From contig NZ_CP015318.1 of the NCBI RefSeq assembly GCF_001686985.1, positions 1,424,001 through 1,488,000 of the forward strand: a DNA stretch of 64,000 nt. Reading direction: 5' to 3'. Source of the DNA: Mesorhizobium amorphae CCNWGS0123. GTDB lineage: Bacteria; Pseudomonadota; Alphaproteobacteria; Rhizobiales; Rhizobiaceae. The notes beneath the pieces were generated by a model. It was not told where the DNA came from. It saw nothing but the letters and a program-made list of their open reading frames with translations, and made no database searches. The position numbers and the translations under genes are program-made. Below are positions 8,437-21,252 of this stretch, piece by piece. The stretch's first letter is position 1. Each line of letters begins with the position of its first letter.

Positions 8437-8710
8437 CGAACCCCCAACATTAGCGCAAGTCTGACCTTGCCCCTTGCGTTATGTCCGGTCGGCGCCGAAG
8501 GCAATACCCCGAATGGGCGATGGCGGCTCAGCGCGGGGCAATTGCCTTGCGAGCTTCAACCTCGGCCCGAGGCAACCTCGCCTTCCATCGAGGCCACTCG
8601 CGGTTCCGCAACAACGCCATCCGCCTGAACACGGCGGACTGCTTTCACCACGCTTGCGCGCGCGTGTTACCAAGCCGTGCCGATGCTTCCATGGCCCGTA
8701 GAAATCAGGC

Positions 8711-10321
8711 TCACGGATCTGGAGACTGTTCCGTGACCGATGGCGCCGTCGCCTTTGCCGAACCGCGCTTGATGTTCCTTCGGATCATGCCGAAATCGGC
8801 GCCGCCGGTTGTGAAGGCGGTGACGAAATAGAGCGCCGCCCCGCCGGCGACCAGTGCCAGAACCGTCGTTGCCTTGACGACCAGTGGCGAACCCGGGCCG
8901 AGCCTGACGGCCAACCAGTGCTCAGCGAAATAGAGCGCCGCTCCCATCACCGCCGCCGACAGCACCAGCCGGGGGATGCGTTTCAAGAGCGGCAGGTCGC
9001 GACCCCAATGGCCGCGCCGGATCAGCACGGCAAGCAGCATCAGCGCGTTGACCCAGCCGGCGACGGCCGAGGCTACCGCAATGCCCGGCGCGCCCATCGA
9101 CGGGAACAGCGTCAGCGCGGTCGCGACGTTCACCGCCACCGAGATGGCGGCAAACATCATTGGCGTACGCGTGTCCTCGCGGGCGAAATAACCGGGGGTG
9201 AACGCCTTGATCAGCACGAAGGCCGGCAGGCCCAGGCCAAAGATCGCCAGGATCGCCGCCACGGTCGGCGTCGAATGGTTGGCGGCAAAGGCGCCGCGCT
9301 CATACACCAGCCGAACGATAGGCTCCGACATGACCCAGAGGGCGACGGCCGCCGGCAAGGTCATGAACAGCGTGAACTCGACCGAGCGGTTCTGCAGATT
9401 AGCCGCCTCGATCAGGTTTCCGGATTTCAGCGCCCGCGACAGTTCCGGCAACAGCACGATCGCCACCGCGACGCCGACGACGCCAAGCGGCAACTGGTAG
9501 ATGCGGTCGGCATAGGCGAGCGATGACACGGCGCTGTCCTGCGCCGAGGCGATCGCCGTGCCGATCAGCTGGTTGATCTGGGTGATGCCGCCGGTGATCG
9601 CCGCCGGCAGCGCCAGGATCAGCAGCCGCTTGACGCTGGGCGTCATTTTCGGCCGGCGAAAGCCGATCGAGATGCCGGCATGGCGCACCGCCACCCAGAC
9701 GATGGCGAGCTGCACCAGCCCCGCGGCGAGCACGCCCCAGGACAGGCCGAAGCCGACGGCGTGGGCGTCCAGCCCGTTGTACCAGGCATAGGCCAAGACG
9801 CCGATCAGGATGATGTTGAGGAACACCGGCGCCACGGCGGCGGCGAAATAGCGGCGCAGCGAATTCAGCATGCCGGCCATCATGGCGCCGAGCGACATGC
9901 AGATCAGGTAGGGAAACATGATGGTCGCAAGCCGGACGGTCGTCTCGAACTTGCCCGGCGTGTCGGCAAAGCCCGGCGCCACCAGGTAGCGCACGATCAG
10001 CGGCATCGCCAGTTCCATGACGATGGTCAGCGCCAGCAACGCCGTGAACAGCACGCCGAACACCTCTTCGGAAAAGCGCTTGGCGCCCTCGGTGCCGTGG
10101 GTCTCGATCTCCTTGGCGAACAGCGGCACGAAGGCGGCGTTGAAGGCGCCTTCGGCGAACAGCCGGCGGAAGGTGTTGGGAAACTGGAAGGCGGCGTTGA
10201 AGGCGTCGGCGACCGGCCCTGTGCCGAGTGCGGCCGCCATCAGCATCTCGCGACCGAAGCCGAGCGCGCGGCTCATCAGCGTGCCGGAAGCGACGGTGGC
10301 GAATTTCTTGACAAGGCTCAT
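8711..10321 (-). CDS. murJ: Lipid II flippase MurJ
   Basis: This 536-residue polytopic membrane protein of the MurJ/MviN family carries lipid II across the inner membrane for peptidoglycan synthesis. About 14 hydrophobic segments are visible. The N-terminus carries the family's SRxLGFxRE-type motif in SRALGFGREMLMA, and a long amphipathic segment with RRLFAEGAFNAAFVP follows. The length is normal. It lies 46 bp downstream of glnD in the same direction, the common Rhizobiales arrangement. A 274 bp gap without an evident gene separates it from the glycan pair. Confidence 0.95.
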   Translation of the reverse strand: MSLVKKFATVASGTLMSRALGFGREMLMAAALGTGPVADAFNAAFQFPNTFRRLFAEGAFNAAFVPLFAKEIETHGTEGAKRFSEEVFGVLFTALLALTIVMELAMPLIVRYLVAPGFADTPGKFETTVRLATIMFPYLICMSLGAMMAGMLNSLRRYFAAAVAPVFLNIILIGVLAYAWYNGLDAHAVGFGLSWGVLAAGLVQLAIVWVAVRHAGISIGFRRPKMTPSVKRLLILALPAAITGGITQINQLIGTAIASAQDSAVSSLAYADRIYQLPLGVVGVAVAIVLLPELSRALKSGNLIEAANLQNRSVEFTLFMTLPAAVALWVMSEPIVRLVYERGAFAANHSTPTVAAILAIFGLGLPAFVLIKAFTPGYFAREDTRTPMMFAAISVAVNVATALTLFPSMGAPGIAVASAVAGWVNALMLLAVLIRRGHWGRDLPLLKRIPRLVLSAAVMGAALYFAEHWLAVRLGPGSPLVVKATTVLALVAGGAALYFVTAFTTGGADFGMIRRNIKRGSAKATAPSVTEQSPDP

Positions 10322-10367
10322 GCGCGGGGAGACTGACCGTGGGAATGGGACAAAGTGATGGTGATCC

Positions 10368-13169
10368 TCACTCGGCGGCCGCCTTGGCCTTGCCGTTGCG
10401 CTCCGGCGCGGTGCCTTCGAGGGTCTCGATCAGCCGCTTGTGAATGGTGGCCATGCGCGTCGGGCTGTCGATCTTCTGTCCCGTCAGGTCGGTGACATAG
10501 AAAGTGTCGATGACCTTCTCACCAAAAGTCGTGATGTGCGCCGAGGCGATGTCGAGCGAGAGATCCGACAGCGCGCCGGTGATCTCCGACAGCAGGCCAG
10601 GCCGGTCCAGCCCCTCGATCTCGATCACCGAGAAGCGGTTCGACAGCGTGTTGCGGATTTCAGCCCGCGGCGGAATGCGGAAGACCTTGGCGCCGCGCCG
10701 GGGCTTGGTGCGCTTCTCGATCATTTCGGGCAGCCAGCTCTTGCCTGACAGCACGTCCTCGATCAATCGGCCGACGCGCTCGGCGCGGCGGCGCTCATCC
10801 TCGTCGAGGTCGAATTCCCGGCTGATCAGGATGGTGTCCAGCGCGCGGCCGTCGGAGGTGGTGAAGATCTGCGCGTCGACGATGTTGCCGCCGGCTCCGG
10901 CGCAGGCGCCGGCAATCACCGACAGCAGGCGCGGATGGTCCTGCGCCAGAACGGTGATCTCGGTCACGGCCTCGAACTGGTGGGTCTTGACCATGGTGGC
11001 GAGCTTCTTGCCCGCCGCGTCCGCCTCGCGGATGAATTCGGCGTGGCGCAGCTGGTCGGCGAGGTCCACGGTCAGCAGGTAGTTCTCGTAGTGCTGGGCG
11101 ACATAGCGCTTGCGGTCCTTGGCCGGCCAATCCGCCAGCGCCTCGGCCAGCCGCTCGCGCGCGGCGGCAGTGCGCTCGGCGCGCGACACTTCAGAGAATC
11201 CACCGGTCAGAAGCAGCTCGGTCTCATAATAGAGCGTACGCAGCAACTGGCCCTTCCAGCCGTTCCACACGCCCGGCCCTACGCCTCTGATGTCGCAGAC
11301 GGTCAGGATCAGCAGCAGCTTGAGCCGCTCGACCGACTGCACGATCGAGGCGAAATCCTCGATCGTCTTGCGGTCGTTGAGGTCGCGCGTCTGCGCCGTC
11401 ATCGACATCACGAGGTGGTTCTCGACCAGCCAGGCGACGGTTTCGGTGTCGGCCGCCGACAGGCCCATATGCGGGCAGATGCGCCGCGCGATGCGCGCGC
11501 CGGCCTCCGAATGGTCCTCCAGGCGCCCCTTGGCGATATCGTGCAGCAGCACCGCCACATAGAGCGCCTCGCGGCTTTTCTTCAGTCCCGGCATCAGCGT
11601 GTGCGACAGCGGATGCACCTTCTCGCCGTCGCCGCGCTCGATCTCGGCCAGCACGCCGATGCAGCGGATCAGGTGCTCATCCACCGTATAGTGGTGGTAC
11701 ATCGAGAACTGCATCATGGCGACGATCTTGCCGAAGTCGGGGATCAGCTTGGCGAGCAGACCTGCCTCGTTCATGCGCCTGAGGTTGAGCTCGGCGTTAC
11801 GATCCGAGGTCAAGATGTCGAGGAACAGCCGGTTGGCCTCCTCGTCGCGTCGCAGCGACTTGTTGACCAGGCCGAGCGAGCGGGTGAGCAGCTTCAGCGC
11901 ATCGGGGTGGAACTCCAGCCCATGCTTGTCGGCGAACCAGAACAGCCGCAAGAGATTGACCGGATCGCGCTCGAACACCATGTCGTCGGCGACGTTGATG
12001 CGGTGGTTGTCGACGATGAAATCGGACGTGCCGGCGAGCTTGCGCTTGCGGCGCGAGAAGGTGAGGAAGATACGGTTGAAGCCAGGCACATGCTTGGCCT
12101 GTTCCTCCTCCAGTGCCGCGCAGAAGATGCGGGTCAGGTCGCCCACGTCCTTGGCGACGAGGAAGTAGTGCTTCATGAAGCGCTCGACCGCCGACAGGCC
12201 GGGATGGGTGGTGTAGCCCAGCCGCTCGGCGATCTCGCGCTGGATGTCGAAATGCAGCCGCTCCTCGGGCTTGCCGGTGAGGAAATGCATGTGGCAGCGC
12301 ACCGCCCACAGGAAATCCTCGGCCTTGAGGAATTCGCGGTATTCGGCTTCGGTGAAGACACCCTTGTCGACCAGTTCCTCGCCGGTACGCACCCGGTAGA
12401 AGTACTTGGCGATCCAGAACAGCGTCTGCAGGTCGCGCAGGCCGCCCTTGCCGTCCTTGACATTGGGTTCGACGAGATAGCGGCTTTCGCCGGCCTTGGC
12501 ATGGCGCTCGTCGCGCTCGGCAAGCTTTGCCTGCACATATTCGGGGCCGGTCGTGCGCACCACCTCGTGGTCGAAACGCGTCAGAAGCTCGTCATAGAGT
12601 TTCAGCTCGCCCCACAGGAAGCGCGCTTCCAGGATCGAGGTGCGGATGGTGATGTCGGTGCGCGACAGCCTCAGGCACTCGTCGATGTTGCGGGTGGCGT
12701 GGCCGACCTTCAGGCCGAGATCCCACAGCATGTAGAGCATGTATTCGACGATCTGCTCGCCCCACGGCGTCTGCTTGTAGGGCAGCAGGAACAAAAGGTC
12801 GATGTCAGAGCCTGGGGCCAGCGTGCCGCGGCCATAGCCGCCGACCGCGACCACGGCCATGCGTTCGGCAGAAGACGGGTTCTTGACGCGGTAGACATGG
12901 GTCGCGGCGAAATCGTAAAGCGCGCGGATGAGTTCGTCCATGAGATGCGACAGCCGGGCGGCGCAGGCGGTGCCGCCGCCATCGTCCTTCAGCATGGTCT
13001 CGGCGACCTTGCGGCCGTCGGCGAGCCGGCCCTTGAGCAGTTGGAGGACACGGCTCCGGATGGCCTGGCCGGAACCGTCGCCAGCCGTTGCCGCGGTCAG
13101 CGCCGTCATCTCGCGGCGCAAGGCGTCGCCGTCGATCAGCTCGTCGAGTTTCAGGGATATTTTTGCCAT
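10368..13169 (-). CDS. glnD: Bifunctional PII uridylyltransferase / uridylyl-removing enzyme
   Basis: The 933-residue GlnD protein is the cell's nitrogen sensor: it adds UMP to PII proteins when glutamine is low and removes it when glutamine is high. The nucleotidyltransferase domain has G120-S121-D122-x-D124 as its metal site. The HD hydrolase domain has His543-Asp544 in LLHDIAKG. Two ACT domains at the C-terminus (about 730-810 and 840-920) bind glutamine. The length is typical of rhizobial GlnD. It is followed by murJ, and the usual neighbour mutS lies 5 kb away beyond an accessory patch. Confidence 0.96.
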   Translation of the reverse strand: MAKISLKLDELIDGDALRREMTALTAATAGDGSGQAIRSRVLQLLKGRLADGRKVAETMLKDDGGGTACAARLSHLMDELIRALYDFAATHVYRVKNPSSAERMAVVAVGGYGRGTLAPGSDIDLLFLLPYKQTPWGEQIVEYMLYMLWDLGLKVGHATRNIDECLRLSRTDITIRTSILEARFLWGELKLYDELLTRFDHEVVRTTGPEYVQAKLAERDERHAKAGESRYLVEPNVKDGKGGLRDLQTLFWIAKYFYRVRTGEELVDKGVFTEAEYREFLKAEDFLWAVRCHMHFLTGKPEERLHFDIQREIAERLGYTTHPGLSAVERFMKHYFLVAKDVGDLTRIFCAALEEEQAKHVPGFNRIFLTFSRRKRKLAGTSDFIVDNHRINVADDMVFERDPVNLLRLFWFADKHGLEFHPDALKLLTRSLGLVNKSLRRDEEANRLFLDILTSDRNAELNLRRMNEAGLLAKLIPDFGKIVAMMQFSMYHHYTVDEHLIRCIGVLAEIERGDGEKVHPLSHTLMPGLKKSREALYVAVLLHDIAKGRLEDHSEAGARIARRICPHMGLSAADTETVAWLVENHLVMSMTAQTRDLNDRKTIEDFASIVQSVERLKLLLILTVCDIRGVGPGVWNGWKGQLLRTLYYETELLLTGGFSEVSRAERTAAARERLAEALADWPAKDRKRYVAQHYENYLLTVDLADQLRHAEFIREADAAGKKLATMVKTHQFEAVTEITVLAQDHPRLLSVIAGACAGAGGNIVDAQIFTTSDGRALDTILISREFDLDEDERRRAERVGRLIEDVLSGKSWLPEMIEKRTKPRRGAKVFRIPPRAEIRNTLSNRFSVIEIEGLDRPGLLSEITGALSDLSLDIASAHITTFGEKVIDTFYVTDLTGQKIDSPTRMATIHKRLIETLEGTAPERNGKAKAAAE

Positions 13170-13202
13170 ATGCGGAGGTCGGTCTCGCCTTTTCGGCGGC
13201 GT

Positions 13203-13300
13203 CTATAGCGCGTTTTCGCGGTGCTGGGTATGGGGCGGTCGAACACGCTTGCCCTGGTGTTCGAACGGGATGGTCTTCCACTGCCGCAGCCGGAAGAAGT
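13203..13300 (-). pseudogene. Remnant of the 3' end of a second GT25 gene
   Basis: The minus-strand frame ending at 13203 reads KTIPFEHQGKRVRPPHTQHRENAL-like at its end. This aligns with the end of the neighbouring intact GT25 protein (MIIPFRYHGKSVRPPRPGHRLKAL-like), sharing IPF, HGK/QGK, VRPP and the final AL. Upstream of this tail no catalytic GT25 sequence remains. It is best explained as the leftover tail of a duplicated or replaced glycosyltransferase gene. The boundaries are approximate. Confidence 0.55.
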
Positions 13301-13354
13301 CGGCGAGCTGTCGTGCCGGGCCTGGCCGTGGCATGAAAAGAGAAACGTGATTAT

Positions 13355-14200
13355 CTACAGCGCCTTCAAACGATGCCCAGGACGAGGCGGACGGACACTT
13401 TTGCCATGATAGCGGAACGGAATGATCATTTCCCGCTCCAGGTGGGTAATTTCGCTGGCTTGGTGCCATATCCGTTTGAACTCGGTCAGGACTTTTTCGC
13501 GAGTAGACCTCTTTCGTTTTTCGCTGGCAGGCGTCGCCGGCGCCCTGGGTGTCGCATCAATGATCTGGCTTGGCAGCACGGCTTCGTCATCGCTCAGGAA
13601 CTGGGTCTGCATGCACAGCGCCGGTATGAGCTGATATGTTGTCTTGCGCCACGATGTCTGGAAGGCGGGATCGAACATCACGCAATCGACCTGAGCGGCG
13701 AGCTCATATGTTGCCTCGATAAGATCGCGCGCGGCCCGTTTCGAAACGATATAGCCCGCAGTGCCGAGATGCCCCCCCAGGAGCCTGGACACGGAATGGC
13801 CGTAACCGACGGAAGTGTGCATTCTGGAGACAGAGGTCTTGCTGAAGACTGTCTCCAGCTTGACGATGTCGGCATCGGCCGGAATCCAGTCGCTGTCGGC
13901 AAACAATGGGCGGGCCACGGCTGAAATCAGCACGTCGTCCTCGAGGATTGCGGCGTAGGCATCATTGCTTTCAGCAACGATGCGCCAACATGCAATGTGG
14001 CTCAGAAAGCATGCGATCTCGGCATCGGACAAGTTCGACGGAAAGGAATTCCTGTATGGCGCACTCGCGGCCATGTCGGATGGATTGCATGCATCGATCG
14101 CCGCAACCCGTTCAAACGCTACACCGATGCGGGCCAGCTCAGCCGTCATGTGGGCAAGCCGGTCCCGGGACCGATCGAGGTTGATGACCAGACACTTCAT
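13355..14200 (-). CDS. Glycosyltransferase family 25 (LPS/LOS biosynthesis)
   Basis: This 281-residue protein belongs to GT25, enzymes that add galactose or related sugars to lipooligosaccharide cores. The N-terminal VINLDRSRDRL segment is the family hallmark. It is followed by the AEIACFLSHI segment, the ILEDDV motif with acidic residues at 87-89, and a GTAGYIVSKRAA segment that helps bind the acceptor. The last 70 residues are basic and divergent. It stands alone between glnD and the copper cluster, next to a decayed copy of its own 3' end. With the GT2 pair near 7 kb it suggests variable surface-glycan genes lodged beside a housekeeping block. Confidence 0.88.
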   Translation of the reverse strand: MKCLVINLDRSRDRLAHMTAELARIGVAFERVAAIDACNPSDMAASAPYRNSFPSNLSDAEIACFLSHIACWRIVAESNDAYAAILEDDVLISAVARPLFADSDWIPADADIVKLETVFSKTSVSRMHTSVGYGHSVSRLLGGHLGTAGYIVSKRAARDLIEATYELAAQVDCVMFDPAFQTSWRKTTYQLIPALCMQTQFLSDDEAVLPSQIIDATPRAPATPASEKRKRSTREKVLTEFKRIWHQASEITHLEREMIIPFRYHGKSVRPPRPGHRLKAL

Positions 14201-14313
14201 TTAGAGCGGGGATCGATGCGATTGCGGGAAGTGGGCGTCCATAGCATATGGGCGTAATCGCGTGCGGTATTTTTTCGCCGACCACGCCTCGGCACGAAAA
14301 GTCGAAACGGCTC

Positions 14314-14344
14314 TTGACCTTCCAGTTACTGGAAGCCCTACCTC
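14314..14344 (+). promoter_or_regulatory. CueR/HmrR-type copper promoter of the ATPase gene
   Basis: A -35 TTGACC (14314-14319) and a -10-like TACCTC (14339-14344) are 19 bp apart, the overlong spacer that MerR activators need. A perfect dyad CTTCCAG-TTA-CTGGAAG (14319-14335) occupies the spacer. This is the textbook form of a CueR/HmrR operator and sits 33 bases before the copA start codon. Confidence 0.9.
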
Positions 14345-14376
14345 CGCACCAGATCGAGACATAAGAGGCATTTCGG

Positions 14377-16884
<2,508 letters not shown>

Positions 16885-16928
16885 GCAAAGCTCCCAAATA
16901 CGACATTCCATTCAACAGGAGATCACGG

Positions 16929-17321
16929 ATGAATCTGGCCAAGAAGATTGTGCTTTTGCTGATGGCTGCGGGAATGCTGCTCGCGGTGTTCCTTGAAAGC
17001 GTCCCTGCACAATCGGAGGAGATGAAGCACGACATGTCCGGCATGGCGATGGGCGCGGAAAACCCTTCGACCGCCGGCTACAAGGCGGCGATGGACAAGA
17101 TGCACGCCGACATGATGGCGATCGAAAGTACCGGCAATGCCGATGTCGATTTCGTCCGCGGCATGATCCCGCATCATCAGGGCGCGATCGACATGGCCAA
17201 GGTCGAGCTTGCTAACGGCAAGGACCCGGAAATCCGCAAGCTGGCCGAGGGGGTTATCGCCGCGCAGGAAGCCGAGATCAAAGAGATGCAGGCCTGGCTC
17301 GCCGCCCATCCGGTGAAGTAG
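16929..17321 (+). CDS. DUF305 (CopM-like) exported metal-binding protein
   Basis: The 130-residue protein has an N-terminal signal peptide (hydrophobic to about residue 25, then a cleavage region), a Met/His-rich stretch with HDMSGMAMG, and a DUF305 four-helix domain with the [17 protein letters not shown] signature. DUF305 proteins such as CopM bind copper or silver in the periplasm. The clear AGGAG ribosome site and position 44 bp after copA support joint expression under the CueR promoter. It would bind copper after export. It could instead act on another soft metal. Confidence 0.88.
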   Translation: MNLAKKIVLLLMAAGMLLAVFLESVPAQSEEMKHDMSGMAMGAENPSTAGYKAAMDKMHADMMAIESTGNADVDFVRGMIPHHQGAIDMAKVELANGKDPEIRKLAEGVIAAQEAEIKEMQAWLAAHPVK

Positions 17322-17412
17322 CGGCGGGCGTAACCGCGAACGTTCGGACGGGACTTTCGTCTGGATTTCACGGCTCGCCTGTGCTGCGATCCGGCGCCAA
17401 CTGGAGCACGTC

Positions 17413-18258
17413 ATGCCGTCAACGATCAGAACCACCACTTTACCCTCGGGCGAAGCCATTGCCGTGCTCGGCCAGGGCACCTGGAAAATGGGCGAGGATG
17501 CACGTCGCCGTGCCGATGAGGTTGCCGCGCTCAGGCTAGGGCTGGATCTCGGCATTACCCTCATCGACACCGCCGAAATGTATGCCAGCGGCGGCGCCGA
17601 GGAGGTGGTGGCGGAGGCCATTGCCGGGCGCCGCGACGACACCTTCCTGGTCTCCAAGGTGCTGCCGTCCAACGCCTCTCGCGCCGGCGTGCAGCGGGCC
17701 TGCGAGAGCAGCCTGAAACGCCTCGCGACCGACCGCATCGATCTCTATCTCTTGCATTGGCCGGGCAGCGTGCCTTTGGCGGAGACGGTCGAGGCGTTCG
17801 AGGCGCTGAAAAAGGCCGGCAAGATCCGCCACTGGGGCGTCAGCAATTTCGACACCGACGAGATGGAGGACCTGGTCGGCCTGCCTGCCGGCGGCGATGT
17901 CCAGACCAACCAGGTGCTCTACAATCTGTCGCGGCGCGGCCTCGAATTCGACCTCGCGCCGTGGAGCCGGCAACGCGGCATTCCGCTGATGGCCTATTCG
18001 CCGGTCGAGCAGGGCGCCTTGGCGCGCAACACCAGGCTTGAGGCCATCGCCGCCCGCTACAATGCCACCCCGGCGCAGATCGCGCTTGCCTGGGTGATGG
18101 CACAGCCAGGCGTCATCGCCATACCCAAAGCAACGAGGCAGGAGCACGTGCGCCAGAACGCCGCAGCGCTCGACATCAGGCTCGGTTCAGAGGATCTGGC
18201 CGAGCTCGACCGCGCCTTCCCGCCGCCGACCCGCAAGCGCGGGCTGGAGATGATTTGA
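17413..18258 (+). CDS. Aldo/keto reductase
   Basis: This 281-residue NADPH-dependent aldo/keto reductase has an intact catalytic tetrad: Asp52, Tyr57, Lys82 and His115 (in LLHWPG). The [13 protein letters not shown] segment near the C-terminus is the cofactor-binding loop. The substrate cannot be told. It starts 91 bp after the DUF305 gene in the same direction, with a GGAG ribosome site, so it may share the copper transcript or have its own promoter. It ends 31 bp from the convergent mutS stop. Confidence 0.92.
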   Translation: MPSTIRTTTLPSGEAIAVLGQGTWKMGEDARRRADEVAALRLGLDLGITLIDTAEMYASGGAEEVVAEAIAGRRDDTFLVSKVLPSNASRAGVQRACESSLKRLATDRIDLYLLHWPGSVPLAETVEAFEALKKAGKIRHWGVSNFDTDEMEDLVGLPAGGDVQTNQVLYNLSRRGLEFDLAPWSRQRGIPLMAYSPVEQGALARNTRLEAIAARYNATPAQIALAWVMAQPGVIAIPKATRQEHVRQNAAALDIRLGSEDLAELDRAFPPPTRKRGLEMI

Positions 18259-18289
18259 GCGGCAGCTTCGGCGACGCCGCTTTTTACTT

Positions 18290-21013
18290 TTACTTCCCCG
18301 CCATTCCCTTCAGCCTGTACAGCGCCTCCAGCGCCTCGCGAGGCGTCATCTCGTCGGGATTGATGTCGCCCAGCGCGGCACCCAGCGCATCGTTCTTCAC
18401 CGGCTTCGGCGCTTCCCGCTTCACCGCCACCGAAAACAGCGGCAGGTCGTCGACCAGCCGGTTGGCCTTGCCCGAAACCTCGCCTTCCTCCAGCTGGTGC
18501 AGCACTTCCTTCGCCCGCCCGACCAGGGCTTCCGGCAGGCCGGCGAGCCGCGCCACCTGGACGCCGTAGGAGCGGTCGGCGGCACCCTTGCCGACCTCGT
18601 GCAGGAAGACCACGTCGCCTTCCCATTCCTTGACCCGCATGGTGACGTTGTGCAGTCGCGGCAGCTTGCCGGCCAGCGCCGTCATTTCGTGGAAATGGGT
18701 GGCGAAGATCGCCCGGCAGCGGTTCTTCTCGTGCAGATATTCGACCGCCGCCCAGGCGATCGACAGGCCGTCGAAGGTGGCGGTGCCGCGGCCGATTTCA
18801 TCGAGGATCACCAGCGCCCGCTCTCCCGCCTGGTTGAGGATCGCCGCCGTCTCGACCATCTCGACCATGAAGGTCGAGCGGCCGCGCGCCAAATCGTCGG
18901 AGGCGCCGACACGCGAGAACAGCCGGTCGACGACGCCGATATGGGCGCTTTGCGCCGGCACGAAGGAGCCGGTCTGGGCAAGGATGGCGATCAGCGCGTT
19001 CTGCCGCAGGAAGGTCGATTTGCCGCCCATGTTGGGGCCGGTCAGCAGCCAGATCGCGCCGTTCTTCGCGCCGCCTTCCGGCGACAGGTCGCAATCATTG
19101 GCGACGAACGGTCCTTCGCCCGAACGCCGCAGCGCCTGTTCGACCACCGGATGCCGGCCGCCGGAGATATCAAAGGCGAGGCTGGCATCCACCACAGGAC
19201 GGCACCAGGCCTCGCTTTCCGACAGCAGGGCAAGTGCCGCCGAGACGTCGATCACGGCAAGCGCCTCGGCGCCGGCGCGGATGCTGTCTGCTTCGCCGAC
19301 CACTTCCGCCGTCAGCCTGTCGAAAGTGGCCAGCTCGATGCTCAGCGCCCGGTCGGCGGCGTTGGCGATTTTTGTCTCGAGTTCGGCGAGCTCTGTTGTC
19401 GTAAACCGCATGGCGTTGGCCATGGTCTGACGATGGATGAAGCGCGCCTTGGCGCCGTCGCTGCCGGTCATGATCGAATGGTGGTTGGCGGTTACCTCGA
19501 TGTAGTAGCCGAGCACATTGTTGTGCCGGATCTTCAGCGAGCGGATGCCGGTCTCATCGATCAGCGAGCGCTCCAGCCCGGCGATCACTTTTCGCGATTC
19601 GTCGCGCAGTGCCCGCATCTCGTCGAGCTCGGCATGATAGCCGCCGCGCACGAAGCCGCCGTCGCGCTTGAGCAGCGGCAGCTCCTCGCTGAGTGCCTGC
19701 GTCAGGTGCTCCGAGAGCGGGCGCGGCAACGCCTTGATGGCGGTGAGCGCTGCCGCCAGTTCCTGGGGCAGGGCGGTCGCGGCAAAGATCTCGGCGATGG
19801 CGTCCGCCGCCTCGAAGCCGGCGCGCAGCGCGCCGAGATCGCGCGGGCCGCCGCGGTTGAGCGCCAGCCGGGACAGCGCGCGCGGCATGTCGGCGACGCT
19901 CTTCAGGCTCGTCCGCACCGCCTGGCAGAGCCGCGTCTCCGAACGGAAGAACGACACCGAATCCAGCCTGGCGCCGATCGCCGCCGGGTCGGTCAGCGGC
20001 GCCATCAGCCGGTCGGCCAGCAGTCTTGCGCCGCCGCCGGTCACCGTGCGGTCGATCGCCTTGAACAGCGAGCCGTCGCGGCTGCCCGACAGAGTGCGCA
20101 GCAGCTCCAGATTGCCACGCGTCGCCGGGTCGATGAACAGTGTCGAGCCCTGCTCCTCGCGCTCTGGACGTGACAGAGGCGGCCGTTCGGCCTTCTGCGT
20201 CTTCTCGACATAGGCAATCGTGCCGGAGATCGCCGACAGCTCGGCGCGCGAAAACGCACCAAAACTGTCCGGGGTCGCCACCTCGAAGAAGCGGGCGATG
20301 CGCCCCGCCGCCGAGGCCGAATCGAACAATGACGGCGGCTGCGGGCTGGCGACGCGGCCGATGACGTCGAACACCGGCTTCAGCTCCGGATCGTAGAATA
20401 CCGGTTCGGCAACGATCAGCTCGCGCGGATCGACCCGGAACACATCGGCCAGCAGCCGGTCGGCGGTGGTTTCGGCAACGCGGAAGATGCCGGTCGAGAT
20501 CTCGATCCAGGCCAGCGCGAAGGAATGCTCCGCCCCGCCCTTCACGCGCCCCAGCGCCATCAGGAAACTCGATTCCGACGGCGCCAGCAATTTGTCCTCG
20601 GTGATGGTGCCGGGCGTCACCAGCCGCACCACGTCGCGTCGCACCACCGATTTGCCGCCGCGCTTCTTGGCTTCCGCCGGATCCTCGATCTGCTCGCAGA
20701 CGGCAACGCGAAATCCCTGGCCGATCAGCTTCTGCAGATAATCGTCGGCCGCATGCACAGGCACGCCGCACATCGGGATGTCATGGCCCTGGTGCTTGCC
20801 GCGCTTGGTCAAGACGATGCCCAGCGCCCGGCTCGCCTTCTCGGCGTCGTCGAAGAACAGCTCGTAGAAATCGCCCATGCGGTAGAACAGCAGCGAATCC
20901 GGGTTCGCCGCCTTGATCTCGATATACTGCTCCATCATCGGCGTTGGAGCGGCAACAGTCGCAGGCGTCATCGCCTCTGGGGCGTCGGGCTCGGTTGGCG
21001 TGTGCATGTTCAT
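18290..21013 (-). CDS. mutS: DNA mismatch repair protein MutS
   Basis: This 907-residue MutS recognises mismatches and small loops and recruits MutL. The N-terminal mismatch-binding domain has the F-x-E signature in [11 protein letters not shown] (about residues 48-60). The core, lever and clamp domains follow. The ATPase domain has Walker [10 protein letters not shown] with Lys665 and downstream DEIGRGT. The N-terminus is a little longer than in E. coli, as usual in Rhizobiales. It is transcribed alone, divergent from maeB and convergent with the aldo/keto reductase. Confidence 0.97.
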   Translation of the reverse strand: MNMHTPTEPDAPEAMTPATVAAPTPMMEQYIEIKAANPDSLLFYRMGDFYELFFDDAEKASRALGIVLTKRGKHQGHDIPMCGVPVHAADDYLQKLIGQGFRVAVCEQIEDPAEAKKRGGKSVVRRDVVRLVTPGTITEDKLLAPSESSFLMALGRVKGGAEHSFALAWIEISTGIFRVAETTADRLLADVFRVDPRELIVAEPVFYDPELKPVFDVIGRVASPQPPSLFDSASAAGRIARFFEVATPDSFGAFSRAELSAISGTIAYVEKTQKAERPPLSRPEREEQGSTLFIDPATRGNLELLRTLSGSRDGSLFKAIDRTVTGGGARLLADRLMAPLTDPAAIGARLDSVSFFRSETRLCQAVRTSLKSVADMPRALSRLALNRGGPRDLGALRAGFEAADAIAEIFAATALPQELAAALTAIKALPRPLSEHLTQALSEELPLLKRDGGFVRGGYHAELDEMRALRDESRKVIAGLERSLIDETGIRSLKIRHNNVLGYYIEVTANHHSIMTGSDGAKARFIHRQTMANAMRFTTTELAELETKIANAADRALSIELATFDRLTAEVVGEADSIRAGAEALAVIDVSAALALLSESEAWCRPVVDASLAFDISGGRHPVVEQALRRSGEGPFVANDCDLSPEGGAKNGAIWLLTGPNMGGKSTFLRQNALIAILAQTGSFVPAQSAHIGVVDRLFSRVGASDDLARGRSTFMVEMVETAAILNQAGERALVILDEIGRGTATFDGLSIAWAAVEYLHEKNRCRAIFATHFHEMTALAGKLPRLHNVTMRVKEWEGDVVFLHEVGKGAADRSYGVQVARLAGLPEALVGRAKEVLHQLEEGEVSGKANRLVDDLPLFSVAVKREAPKPVKNDALGAALGDINPDEMTPREALEALYRLKGMAGK

Positions 21014-21252
21014 GCCGGCACGCTAGCAGATGTGCTTGCCAGGTTTAATGCCGGCGGCTCGAAAAGCAGGGGAAGAAGCGGCCGCACCCGCTGTTGCCGG
21101 CGCCGGACCGCCAACAGCCTGCGACATGCAGGATGCGCTTTTCCGGATCGCTTGGCGGTTTACAGCGTCCTCATGTGGCCTTAATCCGGAAGCTCACAAA
21201 AACATGGCATCCATCTCAAGGGTGTCGCACCGGCGAGGAAATCAAAAGCATC

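Noticed and set aside
10935..13208. Open frame of about 757 codons antisense to glnD
   Set aside because: It is the mirror of a strongly coding, GC-rich gene, has no ribosome site and no family motifs. Long antisense frames are normal at this base composition.
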